Shown: piece by piece, positions 24,847-33,253 of the stretch | Position numbering within the stretch: the stretch's first letter is position 1 | How the letters are laid out: every line of letters begins with the position of its first letter | Assembly (NCBI RefSeq): GCF_016918855.1 | Contig: NZ_JADKYB010000012.1 | Span: 186,001 to 250,000 of the forward strand | DNA from: Actinacidiphila acididurans | Lineage (GTDB): Bacteria; Actinomycetota; Actinomycetes; Streptomycetales; Streptomycetaceae | DNA: 64,000 nucleotides | Reading direction: 5' to 3' | Program-made: the position numbers and the translations under genes | The notes under the pieces: model-generated | Database searches by the model: none | Told to the model about the DNA's origin: nothing | What the model saw: only the letters and a program-made list of their open reading frames with translations

Positions 24847-25302
24847 ATGGACGCGGCACGACTGGTCGCGGAGGCGGAACGCGTGATGCGCCGGCATCCG
24901 CAGCCCGAGGACGTCATCGCGGAGGCATGGCAGGCCTATGAACTGACCGAGGCGGTGGCACGGCTGCTCGACGACGGCCACGGTCGGCAGGACCGGGGCA
25001 GCGGAGCGTCGGCGCGGGGCGACGGCCCTGAACACGGTGGTCCGGTGGCGCGGGCCGGACCGGCACCGACGGCCGTGGCACGCGGTCCCGGACCGAGAGC
25101 GGCTCTGCTGACCTCGGTACGCGACCCGGCCGGCACGCTTCGCGCGCTGCGTGTGCTGCTGGGCGAGATCGGGCTCGCCCTGGTGGCCGTCACGGGCACG
25201 GTCGACGCAGAGGCCGATTACTGGGACTGCATCGAGGCGCTGGACGCGGTGGACGAGGCGAAGGACCGGGTGCGGGAACTGGTCCGGGACGTCCAGGACT
25301 GA
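24847..25302 (+). CDS. Small actinobacterial protein, resembles DUF6099
   Basis: 151-residue cytoplasmic protein. Two helical segments, MDAARLVAEAERVMRR...YELTEAVARLLDD at the N-terminus and LRALRVLLGEIGLALVAV...CIEALDAVDEAKDRVRELV at the C-terminus, are joined by a Gly/Ala/Pro-rich linker (~residues 48-90). The N-terminal MDAxRLV pattern recalls the Streptomyces family DUF6099, of unknown function; I am not certain of that assignment. ATG 24847 has GGAGGAGACAGGGGAG just upstream. Its upstream region holds two DnaA boxes and a double palindrome, an unusually dressed promoter for such a small gene. Confidence 0.7.
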   Translation: MDAARLVAEAERVMRRHPQPEDVIAEAWQAYELTEAVARLLDDGHGRQDRGSGASARGDGPEHGGPVARAGPAPTAVARGPGPRAALLTSVRDPAGTLRALRVLLGEIGLALVAVTGTVDAEADYWDCIEALDAVDEAKDRVRELVRDVQD

Positions 25303-25357
25303 GCGTCGGCACGCCGGGCGGCCTGCGGGGGCCGGTCCGGCGGGCGGACGCACGGTG

Positions 25358-25378
25358 CCGGGTCGGGGGCGGACCCGG
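25358..25378 (+). terminator. Short hairpin after the DUF6099-like gene
   Basis: Perfect 7-bp stem CCGGGTC/GACCCGG (25358-25364 and 25372-25378), 7-base G-rich loop, about 55 bases past the stop at 25302. A modest terminator candidate; no T-tract. Confidence 0.4.
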
Positions 25379-25458
25379 AGCCGGGGGACCGGGCAGGGGG
25401 AGCGCCACCCCGCGGCACGCACCCCCTAAGTGACCATGGAGCCCGCGGTGCGGGCAGG

Positions 25459-26391
25459 ATGGAGGACATGGAGCTACGCATCTTCACCGAGCCCCAGCAG
25501 GGGGCGAGCTACGACACGCTGCTGGCGGTGGCCAAGGCGACCGAGGACCTCGGATTCGACGCCTTCTTCCGCTCTGACCACTACCTCGTGATGGGTGACT
25601 CGGACGGGCTGCCCGGACCCACGGACGCGTGGGTGACCCTGGCCGGTCTCGCCCGGGAGACCAGCCGGATCAAACTGGGCACCCTGATGACGGCGGCCAC
25701 CTTCCGGCTGCCGGGCGTGCTGGCCATCCAGGTCGCGCAGGTGGATCAGATGTCGGGCGGGCGCGTCGAGTTCGGGATCGGGGCGGGCTGGTACGAGGCG
25801 GAGCACACCGCGTACGGCATCCCCTTCCCGGCCGAGAAGTTCGGCCGGCTCGAGGAGCAGCTCGCGGTCGTCACCGGACTGTGGTCCACGCCCGTGGGCC
25901 GGACGTTCGACTTCGACGGCACGTACTACCAGCTCAAGGACTCGCCCGCACTGCCGAAACCCACGCAGACCAAGGTGCCGGTGATCATCGGCGGCATGGG
26001 AGCCAAGCGCACCCCGGAACTGGCGGCGCGGTACGCGGACGAGTTCAACGTGCCCTTCGCCCCGCTGGCGAAGAGCACCGAGCAGATCGGCCGGGTGAAG
26101 GAGGCCGTCGCGGCCGCCGGGCGCGCGGCGGACGAGATGGTCTACTCCAACGCCGTGGTCGCCGTGGTCGGCAAGGACGACGCCGAGGTGGCCCGCCGGG
26201 CCGCGGCCATCGGCCGGGACGTGGACGAGGTCAAGGCGGACGGCCTCGCCGGTACGCCGGCCGAGGTCGTGGACCGGATCGGGCAGTACGCGGAGCAGGG
26301 TTCCAGCCGGTTCTACCTGCAGATCCTCGACCTGTCCGACCTGGACCACCTGGAGCTGATCGCCTCGCAGGTCCAGGCCCAGCTGGGGTGA
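25459..26391 (+). CDS. LLM-class F420-dependent oxidoreductase (TIGR03560-like)
   Basis: 310-residue luciferase-like oxidoreductase starting MEDMELRIFTEPQQGASYD, the spelling of the TIGR03560 family. Further blocks are FFRSDHYLVMGD, IKLGTLMTAATFRLPGVLAIQVAQVDQMSGGRVEFGIGAGWYEAEH and VPVIIGGMG. A reduced F420 cofactor is expected; the substrate is unknown. ATG 25468 (MELRIF) is an equally good start, but the GGAGG is only 2 bases from it. Homocysteine methyltransferase follows after 7 bases, so the two are co-transcribed. Confidence 0.87.
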   Translation: MEDMELRIFTEPQQGASYDTLLAVAKATEDLGFDAFFRSDHYLVMGDSDGLPGPTDAWVTLAGLARETSRIKLGTLMTAATFRLPGVLAIQVAQVDQMSGGRVEFGIGAGWYEAEHTAYGIPFPAEKFGRLEEQLAVVTGLWSTPVGRTFDFDGTYYQLKDSPALPKPTQTKVPVIIGGMGAKRTPELAARYADEFNVPFAPLAKSTEQIGRVKEAVAAAGRAADEMVYSNAVVAVVGKDDAEVARRAAAIGRDVDEVKADGLAGTPAEVVDRIGQYAEQGSSRFYLQILDLSDLDHLELIASQVQAQLG

Positions 26392-26398
26392 CTTCGTC

Positions 26399-27307
26399 GT
26401 GACCGGACCCACGCCGCTGTCCGTGCCGCTGTCCGGCGGCGCCGCCCTGGTGCTGGACGGCGGGCTGTCCAACCAGCTCGCCGACCAGGGGTGCGACCTG
26501 TCCGACCCGCTGTGGTCGGCCCGGTTGCTCGCCGACGACCCGGCTCGGATCGAGGCGGCGCACGCCGCATACGTCCGGGCGGGGGCGCGGGTCCTGATCA
26601 CCGCGAGTTACCAAGCGACATACGAAGGCTTCGCACGGCGCGGAGTCGGCGGAAAGGAGGCAAGCGCGCTGCTGCGCAGCAGCGTCACGCTGGCCCGGCG
26701 GGCGGCGGCGGGCACACCGGGAGTACGGGTCGCCGCATCGGTGGGGCCGTACGGGGCGATGCTGGCCGATGGCAGCGAGTACCGGGGGCGGTACGGGATG
26801 ACGGTACGGGAGCTGGAGCGTTTCCACCGGCCGCGGATCGAGACGCTGGCCGAGGCCGAGCCCGATGTCCTCGCGCTGGAGACGGTGCCGGACGCGGACG
26901 AGGCCGAGGCGATGCTGCGGGCGGTCGAGGGAGTGGGCGTGCCGGTGTGGCTGTCCTTCACCATCGAGGGGGAGCGTACGCGCGCCGGGCAGCCGCTGGC
27001 GGAGGCGTTCGCCATGGCCGCGGGCCGGGACGACGTGGTCGCCGTGGGTGTCAACTGCTGTGCGCCCGCGGACGCGGACCACGCCGTGGAGGTGGCGGCG
27101 GCGACCACCGGCAAGCCCGTGGTGGTCTACCCCAACAGTGGCGAGGGGTGGGACGCGGCCGAGCGGCGCTGGTACGGGGGGTCGGCCTTCGACCCGGCCC
27201 GGGTCGGTCGCTGGCGGTCGGCCGGGGCGCGGCTGATCGGCGGCTGCTGCCGGGTCGGCCCGGACGAGATCGCCCGGATCGCGGCGGTGCTGGCCGGGGA
27301 CGGGTGA
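26399..27307 (+). CDS. mmuM: Homocysteine S-methyltransferase
   Basis: 302-residue zinc-dependent methyltransferase that makes methionine from homocysteine, usually with S-methylmethionine (or SAM) as donor. It starts with LVLDGGLSNQLADQG, has LALETVPDADEAEAM, and carries the zinc cysteines Cys220 (GVNCC) and Cys283-Cys284 (GGCCRVGPDEI). The length fits MmuM. GTG 26399 lies 7 bases after the LLM oxidoreductase stop without a clear ribosome-binding site of its own, so expression probably depends on the upstream gene. Confidence 0.93.
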   Translation: MTGPTPLSVPLSGGAALVLDGGLSNQLADQGCDLSDPLWSARLLADDPARIEAAHAAYVRAGARVLITASYQATYEGFARRGVGGKEASALLRSSVTLARRAAAGTPGVRVAASVGPYGAMLADGSEYRGRYGMTVRELERFHRPRIETLAEAEPDVLALETVPDADEAEAMLRAVEGVGVPVWLSFTIEGERTRAGQPLAEAFAMAAGRDDVVAVGVNCCAPADADHAVEVAAATTGKPVVVYPNSGEGWDAAERRWYGGSAFDPARVGRWRSAGARLIGGCCRVGPDEIARIAAVLAGDG

Positions 27308-27397
27308 CGGACCGGCGTCGTGGCGAGCGGCGGGACGTCCGGCCGGTCACCGGGAAATGCGTGGTGCCGCCGTGGCTGCGGTGGGGATACTCGAGCG

Positions 27398-29008
27398 GTG
27401 TTCCTGACGATCACCACCACCGACGGCAGCGCGGGTCCGGCGACGGACCTGGGATTCCTGCTGCACAAGCACCCCGACAAGGCACAGGTGTTCTCCACCG
27501 CGTACGGGGACGCCCATGTCTTCTATCCCGAGGCGTCGCCGGAGCGGACCACGGCGGCGCTGTTGCTGGAGGTCGATCCGGCGGCGCTGCTCCGGCGGGC
27601 CCGGGGGAAGGGCAAGGGCCGGGGCGGGGCGCCGGACGCCGCGCTGGCGCAGTACGTGAACGACCGGCCGTACGCCGCGTCGTCGCTGCTGGCGGTGGCG
27701 CTGCGGACGGTGTTCAGTACCGCGCTGCGCGGGGAGTGCCGGACGCTGCCGGAACGGGCGGCGGCGCCGTTGCCGCTGCGGATCGAGGTGCCCGCGCTGC
27801 CGGCCAAGGGCGGACCGGCGCTGGTGGCGCGGCTGTTCGAGCCGTTGGGGTGGCAGGTGAGCGCGGTGCCGGTGGCGCTGGACGAGCGGTTCCCCGAGTG
27901 GGGCGAGTCCCGGTACGTGGGGCTGGTGCTCGAGGGCGAGCTGCGGCTGGCCGACGCCCTGCGGCACCTGTACGTACTGCTGCCGGTGCTGGACGACGCC
28001 AAGCACTACTGGGTGGCGCCGGACGAGGTGGACAAGTTGCTGCGGTTCGGCGAGGGATGGCTGCCCGGGCACCCGGAGCAGCGGCTGATCACCAGCCGTT
28101 ACCTTTCCCGCCGCTGGTCGTTGACACGACAGGCGATGGAGCGGCTGGAGCTGGCCCGGCTGGCCGACGCCGACGACATCGAGGTCGAGGAACTGGACAA
28201 CGCGGTCGCCCCCGAGGTGCCCGAGGAAGCCGAGGAGCGGCCCGCCCCGCTCGCCGTCCAGCGCCGGGAGGCGATCCTCGCCGAGTTGCGCGACGGCGGC
28301 GCCGCCCGGGTGCTGGACCTGGGTTGCGGGCAGGGCCAGTTGGTGGCCGCGCTGCTCAAGGACCCGCGGTTCACCGAGATCGTCGGGATGGACGTGTCGG
28401 CCCGCGCCCTGGACATCGCGGCACGCCGGCTGCGGCTGGACCGGATGGGCGAGCGCCAGTCGTCCCGGGTCCGGCTGACGCAGGGTTCGCTGACGTACAC
28501 CGACGCCCGGCTGAAGGGGTACGACGCGGCGGTGCTCAGCGAGGTCGTGGAGCATGTCGACCCGCCGCGGCTGCCCGCGCTGGAGTACGCGGTGTTCGGC
28601 ACGGCCCGCCCGCGTACGGTGGTGGTGACCACGCCGAACGCGGAGTACAACGTGCGCTGGGAGTCGCTGCCGGCCGGGCAGGTGCGGCACGCGGACCACC
28701 GTTTCGAGTGGACGCGGGCACAGTTCGCCGACTGGGCCGGGCCGGTGGCCGCACGGTACGGGTACGCGGTCCGGTTCGTGCCGGTCGGCCCCGACGACCC
28801 CGAGGTCGGCCCGCCCACCCAGATGGCCGTCTTCACCCTGGCCGCACCCGCCGAGGGCACGCCCGCCCGGCACCGAGGCGCGCTCGACGCCCGTATCCCC
28901 GTCCCCGCCGAGCCCGTCCCCGCCGGACCGGCCGGCACCGACGACCCCCGCGACACCGACAACGACCCCGACACCGACCCGACGGACGAGAAGGAGGCAG
29001 TGGCATGA
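27398..29008 (+). CDS. hen1: Hen1, 3'-terminal RNA ribose 2'-O-methyltransferase
   Basis: 536-residue bacterial Hen1. The N-terminal ~260 residues (DLGFLLHKHPDKAQVF, EWGESRYVGLVLEG, RLADALRHLYVLLPVLDD) are the Hen1-specific N domain; the rest is the SAM methyltransferase with VLDLGCGQGQ from Val305. The metal ligands are all present: Glu382, Glu385 and His386 in SEVVEHV, and His434 in DHRFEWTR. It marks the 2'-OH of the 3' end of broken RNA so that, after sealing, the junction cannot be cut again by the same ribotoxin. I start at GTG 27398 (VFLTITTT), where homology begins. A Pro/Asp-rich tail leads to an ATGA overlap with pnkp, so the two are coupled. Confidence 0.95.
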   Translation: MFLTITTTDGSAGPATDLGFLLHKHPDKAQVFSTAYGDAHVFYPEASPERTTAALLLEVDPAALLRRARGKGKGRGGAPDAALAQYVNDRPYAASSLLAVALRTVFSTALRGECRTLPERAAAPLPLRIEVPALPAKGGPALVARLFEPLGWQVSAVPVALDERFPEWGESRYVGLVLEGELRLADALRHLYVLLPVLDDAKHYWVAPDEVDKLLRFGEGWLPGHPEQRLITSRYLSRRWSLTRQAMERLELARLADADDIEVEELDNAVAPEVPEEAEERPAPLAVQRREAILAELRDGGAARVLDLGCGQGQLVAALLKDPRFTEIVGMDVSARALDIAARRLRLDRMGERQSSRVRLTQGSLTYTDARLKGYDAAVLSEVVEHVDPPRLPALEYAVFGTARPRTVVVTTPNAEYNVRWESLPAGQVRHADHRFEWTRAQFADWAGPVAARYGYAVRFVPVGPDDPEVGPPTQMAVFTLAAPAEGTPARHRGALDARIPVPAEPVPAGPAGTDDPRDTDNDPDTDPTDEKEAVA

Positions 29009-31578
29009 CCAGTACCGAGGCACCGGCGAGCCCCGCGAGCTCTTCGCGGCGGACGCTGCCCGTCACCGACCTGTCCCTCGTCGTGCTGATCGGGGCCACC
29101 GGTTCGGGCAAGTCCACGTTCGCGGCACGGCACTTCCGGCCCACCGAGGTCATATCCTCCGACTTCTGCCGGGGGCTGGTCAGCGACGACGAGAACGACC
29201 AGAGCGCGACCAAGGACGCCTTCGACGTGCTGCACTACATCGCGGGCAAGCGGCTCGCGGCGGGCCGCCGTACCGTCGTGGACGCCACCAGCGTGCAGCC
29301 CGAGAGCCGCCGGGCCCTGATCGCGCTGGCCCGGGAGCACGACGTGCTGCCCATCGCGATCGTGCTGGACGTGCCCGAGCAGGTCTGCGTCGAGCGCAAC
29401 GCCACCCGCCCCGACCGGGCCTCGATGCCCCGCCACGTGGTGCAGCGCCACCAGCGCGAGCTGCGCCGTTCTCTGAAGGGCCTGGAGCGCGAGGGCTTCC
29501 GCAAGGTGCACGTCCTGCGCGGCACCGCCGAGATCGACGCCGCCGAGGTGGTCACCGAGCGCCGGTTCAACGACCTGGCCCACCTGACCGGCCCGTTCGA
29601 CATCATCGGCGACGTCCACGGCTGCGCCGCCGAGCTGGACACGCTGCTCGGCAAGCTCGGGTACGCGGACGGCCGCCACCCCCAGGGGCGCACCGCGGTG
29701 TTCCTCGGCGACCTGGTCGACCGCGGCCCCGACACCCCCGCAGTGCTGCGCCGCGTCATGAGCATGGTCGAGGCCGGCACCGCCCTGTGCGTGCCCGGCA
29801 ACCACGAGAACAAGCTCGGCCGGCACCTCAAGGGCCGCCGGGTCCAGGCCACCCACGGCCTGGCCGAGACCATCGCCCAGCTCGACGCCGAGGACGAGCG
29901 CGACCCCGCCTTCCGCGACCGGGTCCGCGCCTTCCTCGACGGCCTGGTCAGCCACTACGTCCTGGACGGCGGCAAGCTGGTGGTCTGCCACGCCGGCCTG
30001 CCCGAGAAGTACCACGGCCGCACCTCCGGCCGGGTCCGCTCGCACGCGCTCTACGGCGACACCACCGGCGAGACCGACGAGTTCGGCCTGCCCGTGCGCT
30101 ACCCGTGGGCCGAGGACTACCGCGGCCGGGCCGCCGTCGTCTACGGCCACACCCCCGTGCCCACCGCCTCCTGGCTGAACAACACCATCTGCCTGGACAC
30201 CGGCGCCGTCTTCGGCGGCAAGCTCACCGCGCTGCGCTGGCCCGAGCGCGAGCTGGTCGAGGTGCCGGCCGAGCGCGTCTGGTACGAGCCGGTCAAGCCG
30301 CTGGCCGGCGAGGCGCCCGGCGGCCGCGAGGGCCGGCCGCTGGACCTGGCCGACGTCCAGGGCCGCCGCATCGTGGAGACCTCGCTGATGGGACGGCTCG
30401 CCGTGCGCGAGGAGAACGCCGCCGCCGCGCTGGAGGTGATGACCCGGTTCGCGGTGGACCCGCGCCTGCTGGCGTACCTGCCGCCGACCATGGCCCCGAG
30501 CGCCACCTCCGGCCAGGAGGGTTACCTGGAGCACCCGCTGGAGGCGTTCGCCGCCTACCGCGAGGACGGCGTGCGCCAGGTCATCTGCGAGGAGAAGCAC
30601 ATGGGCTCGCGCGCGGTCGCCCTGGTCTGCCGCGACCGGGACGCGGCCGCCGCCCGCTTCGGCACGGACACCGTCACCGGCGCCCTCCACACCCGCACCG
30701 GCCGGCCCTTCTTCGACGACCCCGCCGTCACCGAGGCGGTGCTGACCCGGCTGCGCGGGGCGATCACCGACGCCGGCCTGTGGGAGGAGCTGGACACCGA
30801 CTGGCTGCTGCTCGACGCCGAACTGCTGCCCTGGTCGCTGAAGGCGTCCGGTCTGCTGCGCCGGCAGTACGCGGCGGTGGGCGCGGCCGGCGGCGCCGCC
30901 TTCCCGCCCGCGCTCGCCGCACTGGAGTCCGCCGCCGCCCGCGGCACCGACGTGGCGGCGCTGCTGACCCGGCAGCGGGAGCGGGCGGCGGACGCGGCGG
31001 CGTTCACCGACGCCTACCGCCGTTACTGCTGGACCACCGACGGCCTGGACGGAGTGCGCCTGGCCCCCTTCCACCTGCTCGCCGCGGCCGGCCGCAACCT
31101 GGCCGCGCTCCCGCACGACCGCCAGCTCGCGCTGATCGACCGCATGGTCGCGGCCGACACGAGCGGGCTGCTGCGCTCCACCGGCCGCCTGGTGGTGGAC
31201 ACCGGCGACGAGCAGTCCGTCGCCGCCGGGGTGAGCTGGTGGCTGGAGCTGACCGGGGCCGGCGGCGAGGGCATGGTCGTCAAGCCACTGGCCGCCCTTA
31301 CCCGCACCGCCGAGGGCCGCCTGGTGCAGCCCGGCATCAAGTGCCGCGGCCGGGAGTATCTGCGGATCATCTACGGACCGGAGTACACCCGCCCCGAGCA
31401 CCTGGCCCGGCTGCGCGGCCGGTTCCTCGGCCACAAGCGCTCGCTCGCGCTGCGCGAGTACGCCCTCGGCATGGAGGCACTGGACCGCCTGGCGGCCGGT
31501 GAACCCCTGTGGCGGGTCCACGAGGCGGTCTTCGCAGTCCTCGCACTGGAGTCGGAACCGGTCGACCCGCGCCTGTGA
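29005..31578 (+). CDS. pnkp: Pnkp, RNA end-healing kinase-phosphatase-ligase
   Basis: 857-residue three-domain RNA repair enzyme, full length for the family. Residues ~22-185 are the 5'-OH polynucleotide kinase (P-loop GATGSGKST, Lys36). Residues ~197-400 are the 2',3'-phosphatase of the calcineurin fold (GDVHG from Gly202, GDLVDRGP, GNHE ~265, later CHAGLP and GHTPVP). The C-terminal part is an adenylyltransferase/ligase with catalytic Lys531 in EEKHMGSR and downstream GEGMVVKP (motif IV/V). Known Pnkp seals only together with Hen1, which is encoded immediately upstream with a 4-base overlap. The pair repairs tRNAs cut by anticodon nucleases. No nuclease or other cassette member adjoins it here. 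Confidence 0.95.
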   Translation: MTSTEAPASPASSSRRTLPVTDLSLVVLIGATGSGKSTFAARHFRPTEVISSDFCRGLVSDDENDQSATKDAFDVLHYIAGKRLAAGRRTVVDATSVQPESRRALIALAREHDVLPIAIVLDVPEQVCVERNATRPDRASMPRHVVQRHQRELRRSLKGLEREGFRKVHVLRGTAEIDAAEVVTERRFNDLAHLTGPFDIIGDVHGCAAELDTLLGKLGYADGRHPQGRTAVFLGDLVDRGPDTPAVLRRVMSMVEAGTALCVPGNHENKLGRHLKGRRVQATHGLAETIAQLDAEDERDPAFRDRVRAFLDGLVSHYVLDGGKLVVCHAGLPEKYHGRTSGRVRSHALYGDTTGETDEFGLPVRYPWAEDYRGRAAVVYGHTPVPTASWLNNTICLDTGAVFGGKLTALRWPERELVEVPAERVWYEPVKPLAGEAPGGREGRPLDLADVQGRRIVETSLMGRLAVREENAAAALEVMTRFAVDPRLLAYLPPTMAPSATSGQEGYLEHPLEAFAAYREDGVRQVICEEKHMGSRAVALVCRDRDAAAARFGTDTVTGALHTRTGRPFFDDPAVTEAVLTRLRGAITDAGLWEELDTDWLLLDAELLPWSLKASGLLRRQYAAVGAAGGAAFPPALAALESAAARGTDVAALLTRQRERAADAAAFTDAYRRYCWTTDGLDGVRLAPFHLLAAAGRNLAALPHDRQLALIDRMVAADTSGLLRSTGRLVVDTGDEQSVAAGVSWWLELTGAGGEGMVVKPLAALTRTAEGRLVQPGIKCRGREYLRIIYGPEYTRPEHLARLRGRFLGHKRSLALREYALGMEALDRLAAGEPLWRVHEAVFAVLALESEPVDPRL

Positions 31579-31601
31579 TCCGTGGGCGAGTCCCCCACCG
31601 G

Positions 31602-31705
31602 CGGGCTGGGGCGACGTGCTCCCACCCGCGGCGATGGGCGCGCCTCCCCACTCGCGGCAATAGACGCGCGTCCCCACCCGCCGCCATGGTGACGCGAATC
31701 ACCGG
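31602..31705. repeat. Degenerate ~26-bp tandem repeats between pnkp and arcA
   Basis: Best units at 31628-31653 and 31654-31679, with weaker flanking copies (31602-31627, 31680-31705). Each has a GCGGC...GCGCG-type start and a TCCCCAC-type end. Non-coding; no gene is seen between 31579 and 31808. Confidence 0.5.
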
Positions 31706-31808
31706 GCCGCTCAACTGCGGGCGGCCCGGGGCCGCGTCCCGCACCCCGCGACCGGCGCGGTCGCGTCCCACCTGTGGTGTTCCGCCCGCCGGTGGGAAGG
31801 TCTAGCTC

Positions 31809-33032
31809 ATGGGATTCCATGTCGACTCCGAGACCGGGCGGCTGCGCCGCGTCATACTGCACCGCCCGGACCTGGAACTGAAGCGGCTCACCCCCACCAA
31901 CAAGGACGCCCTGCTCTTCGACGACCTGCTGTGGGTGCGCCGGGCGCGCGCCGAGCACGACGGCTTCGCGGACGTGCTGCGCGACCGCGGGGTGGAGGTG
32001 CACCTCTTCGGCGACCTGCTGCGCGAGACCCTGCTGCTGCCACCGGCCAAGGCACTCGTGCTGGACCGGGTCTTCCAGGAGAAGGAGTACGGCCCGCTCG
32101 CCACCGAGCACCTGCGCGCCGCCTTCGACGAGCTGCCGCCCGCCGAACTCACCGAGGCGCTGGTCGGCGGGATGACCAAACGGGAGTACCTGGAACGCTT
32201 CCCCGAACCGGTCTCGGTCCGCTTCCACGCCATGGACCTCGACGACTTCCTGCTCGCTCCGCTGCCCAACCACCTGTTCACCCGGGACACCTCCGCCTGG
32301 GTCTACGACGGGGTGAGCATCAACGCCATGCGCTGGCCGGCCCGGCAGCGCGAGACCGTGCACTTCGAGGCGATCTACCGGCACCACCCGCTGTTCTCCG
32401 GCGGCGGCTTCCACGTCTGGTCCGAGGGCCAGGCCGCCTACCCCTCCACCATCGAGGGCGGCGACGTCCTGGTCCTCGGCAAGGGCGCGGTGCTCATCGG
32501 GATGAGCGAGCGCACCACCCCGCAGGCGGTGGAAATGCTGGCCCGCGGCCTGTTCGCGGCCGGCTCCGCGCAGACCATCGTGGCCCTGGACATGCCCAAG
32601 ACCCGGGCCTTCATGCACCTGGACACCGTGATGACCATGGTGGACGGCGACACCTTCACCCAGTACGCGGGCCTGGGGATGCTGCGCTCGTACACCATCG
32701 AGCCCGGCGCGGCCGACGGCGAACTCAAGGTCACCGACCACCCGCCCGAGCACATGCACCGGGCGATCGCCGCCGCGCTCGGCCTGGACGCGATCACCGT
32801 GCTCATCGCCACCCAGGACGTCCATTCCGCCGAGCGCGAGCAGTGGGACGACGGCTGCAACGTGCTGGCGGTGGAGCCGGGCGTGGTGGTGGCGTACGAG
32901 CGGAACGCGACGACGAACACGTTCCTGCGCAAGCGCGGCATCGAGGTGATCGAGATCCCCGGCAGCGAACTGGGCCGCGGTCGCGGCGGCCCGCGCTGCA
33001 TGAGCTGCCCGATCGAACGGGACGCGGTCTGA
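31809..33032 (+). CDS. arcA: Arginine deiminase
   Basis: 407-residue arginine deiminase, converting arginine to citrulline and ammonia. Family blocks are GRLRRVILHRPDLELKRLTP, LPNHLFTRDTSAWVYDG, FHVWSEG...IEGGDVLVLGKG (substrate acid and metal-free guanidine site), RAFMHLDTVMTMVD (catalytic His) and the C-terminal GGPRCMSCP with nucleophile Cys397. ATG 31809 has GGAAGG 8 bases upstream. Ornithine carbamoyltransferase follows after 221 bp, so the catabolic ADI pathway is likely. Carbamate kinase and an arginine/ornithine antiporter are not in the window. Confidence 0.95.
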   Translation: MGFHVDSETGRLRRVILHRPDLELKRLTPTNKDALLFDDLLWVRRARAEHDGFADVLRDRGVEVHLFGDLLRETLLLPPAKALVLDRVFQEKEYGPLATEHLRAAFDELPPAELTEALVGGMTKREYLERFPEPVSVRFHAMDLDDFLLAPLPNHLFTRDTSAWVYDGVSINAMRWPARQRETVHFEAIYRHHPLFSGGGFHVWSEGQAAYPSTIEGGDVLVLGKGAVLIGMSERTTPQAVEMLARGLFAAGSAQTIVALDMPKTRAFMHLDTVMTMVDGDTFTQYAGLGMLRSYTIEPGAADGELKVTDHPPEHMHRAIAAALGLDAITVLIATQDVHSAEREQWDDGCNVLAVEPGVVVAYERNATTNTFLRKRGIEVIEIPGSELGRGRGGPRCMSCPIERDAV

Positions 33033-33040
33033 CACCTGGC

Positions 33041-33102
33041 GCGGGCGGATGGTGTGGCCGGATGGTGTGGGCGGACGGTGCGGGCGGATGGTGTGGGCGG
33101 AC
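33041..33102. repeat. 13-bp tandem repeat GGGCGGATGGTGT, about four copies
   Basis: Copies at 33043-33055, 33056-33068 (GGC variant), 33069-33081 (GGACGGTGC variant) and 33082-33094, then a partial one. It begins 8 bases after the arcA stop. Low-complexity spacer; slippage-prone. Confidence 0.7.
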
Positions 33103-33160
33103 CCGAGAAGGGGGAGGTCGGCAGTGTGAGCGGGACCACCCGCGCCCCCCCGCCCTCGGG

Positions 33161-33195
33161 TCTGTATAAGAATGCTGACTATCGTATAGAGTTCC
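33161..33195 (+). promoter_or_regulatory. AT-rich promoter/operator region of arcB
   Basis: A sharply AT-richer island (TATAAGAATGCTGACTATCGTATAGA) 60-90 bases before the arcB start. TATAAG (33165-33170) and TATAGA (33185-33190) are -10 candidates, and CTAT-CGT-ATAG (33179-33189) is a small palindrome. An arginine-repressor (ARG box) site is possible by location, but the sequence is not a clear match. Confidence 0.45.
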
Positions 33196-33253
33196 AGCGG
33201 CCGGAGAGCGGCCGAGGAGCAGGACCACCACGCGACGCCTAGGAGTTCCCCGC

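Noticed and set aside
29787..31502. Plus-strand 571-codon frame inside pnkp
   Set aside because: Out-of-frame shadow of pnkp with extreme Arg/Pro/Ala content.
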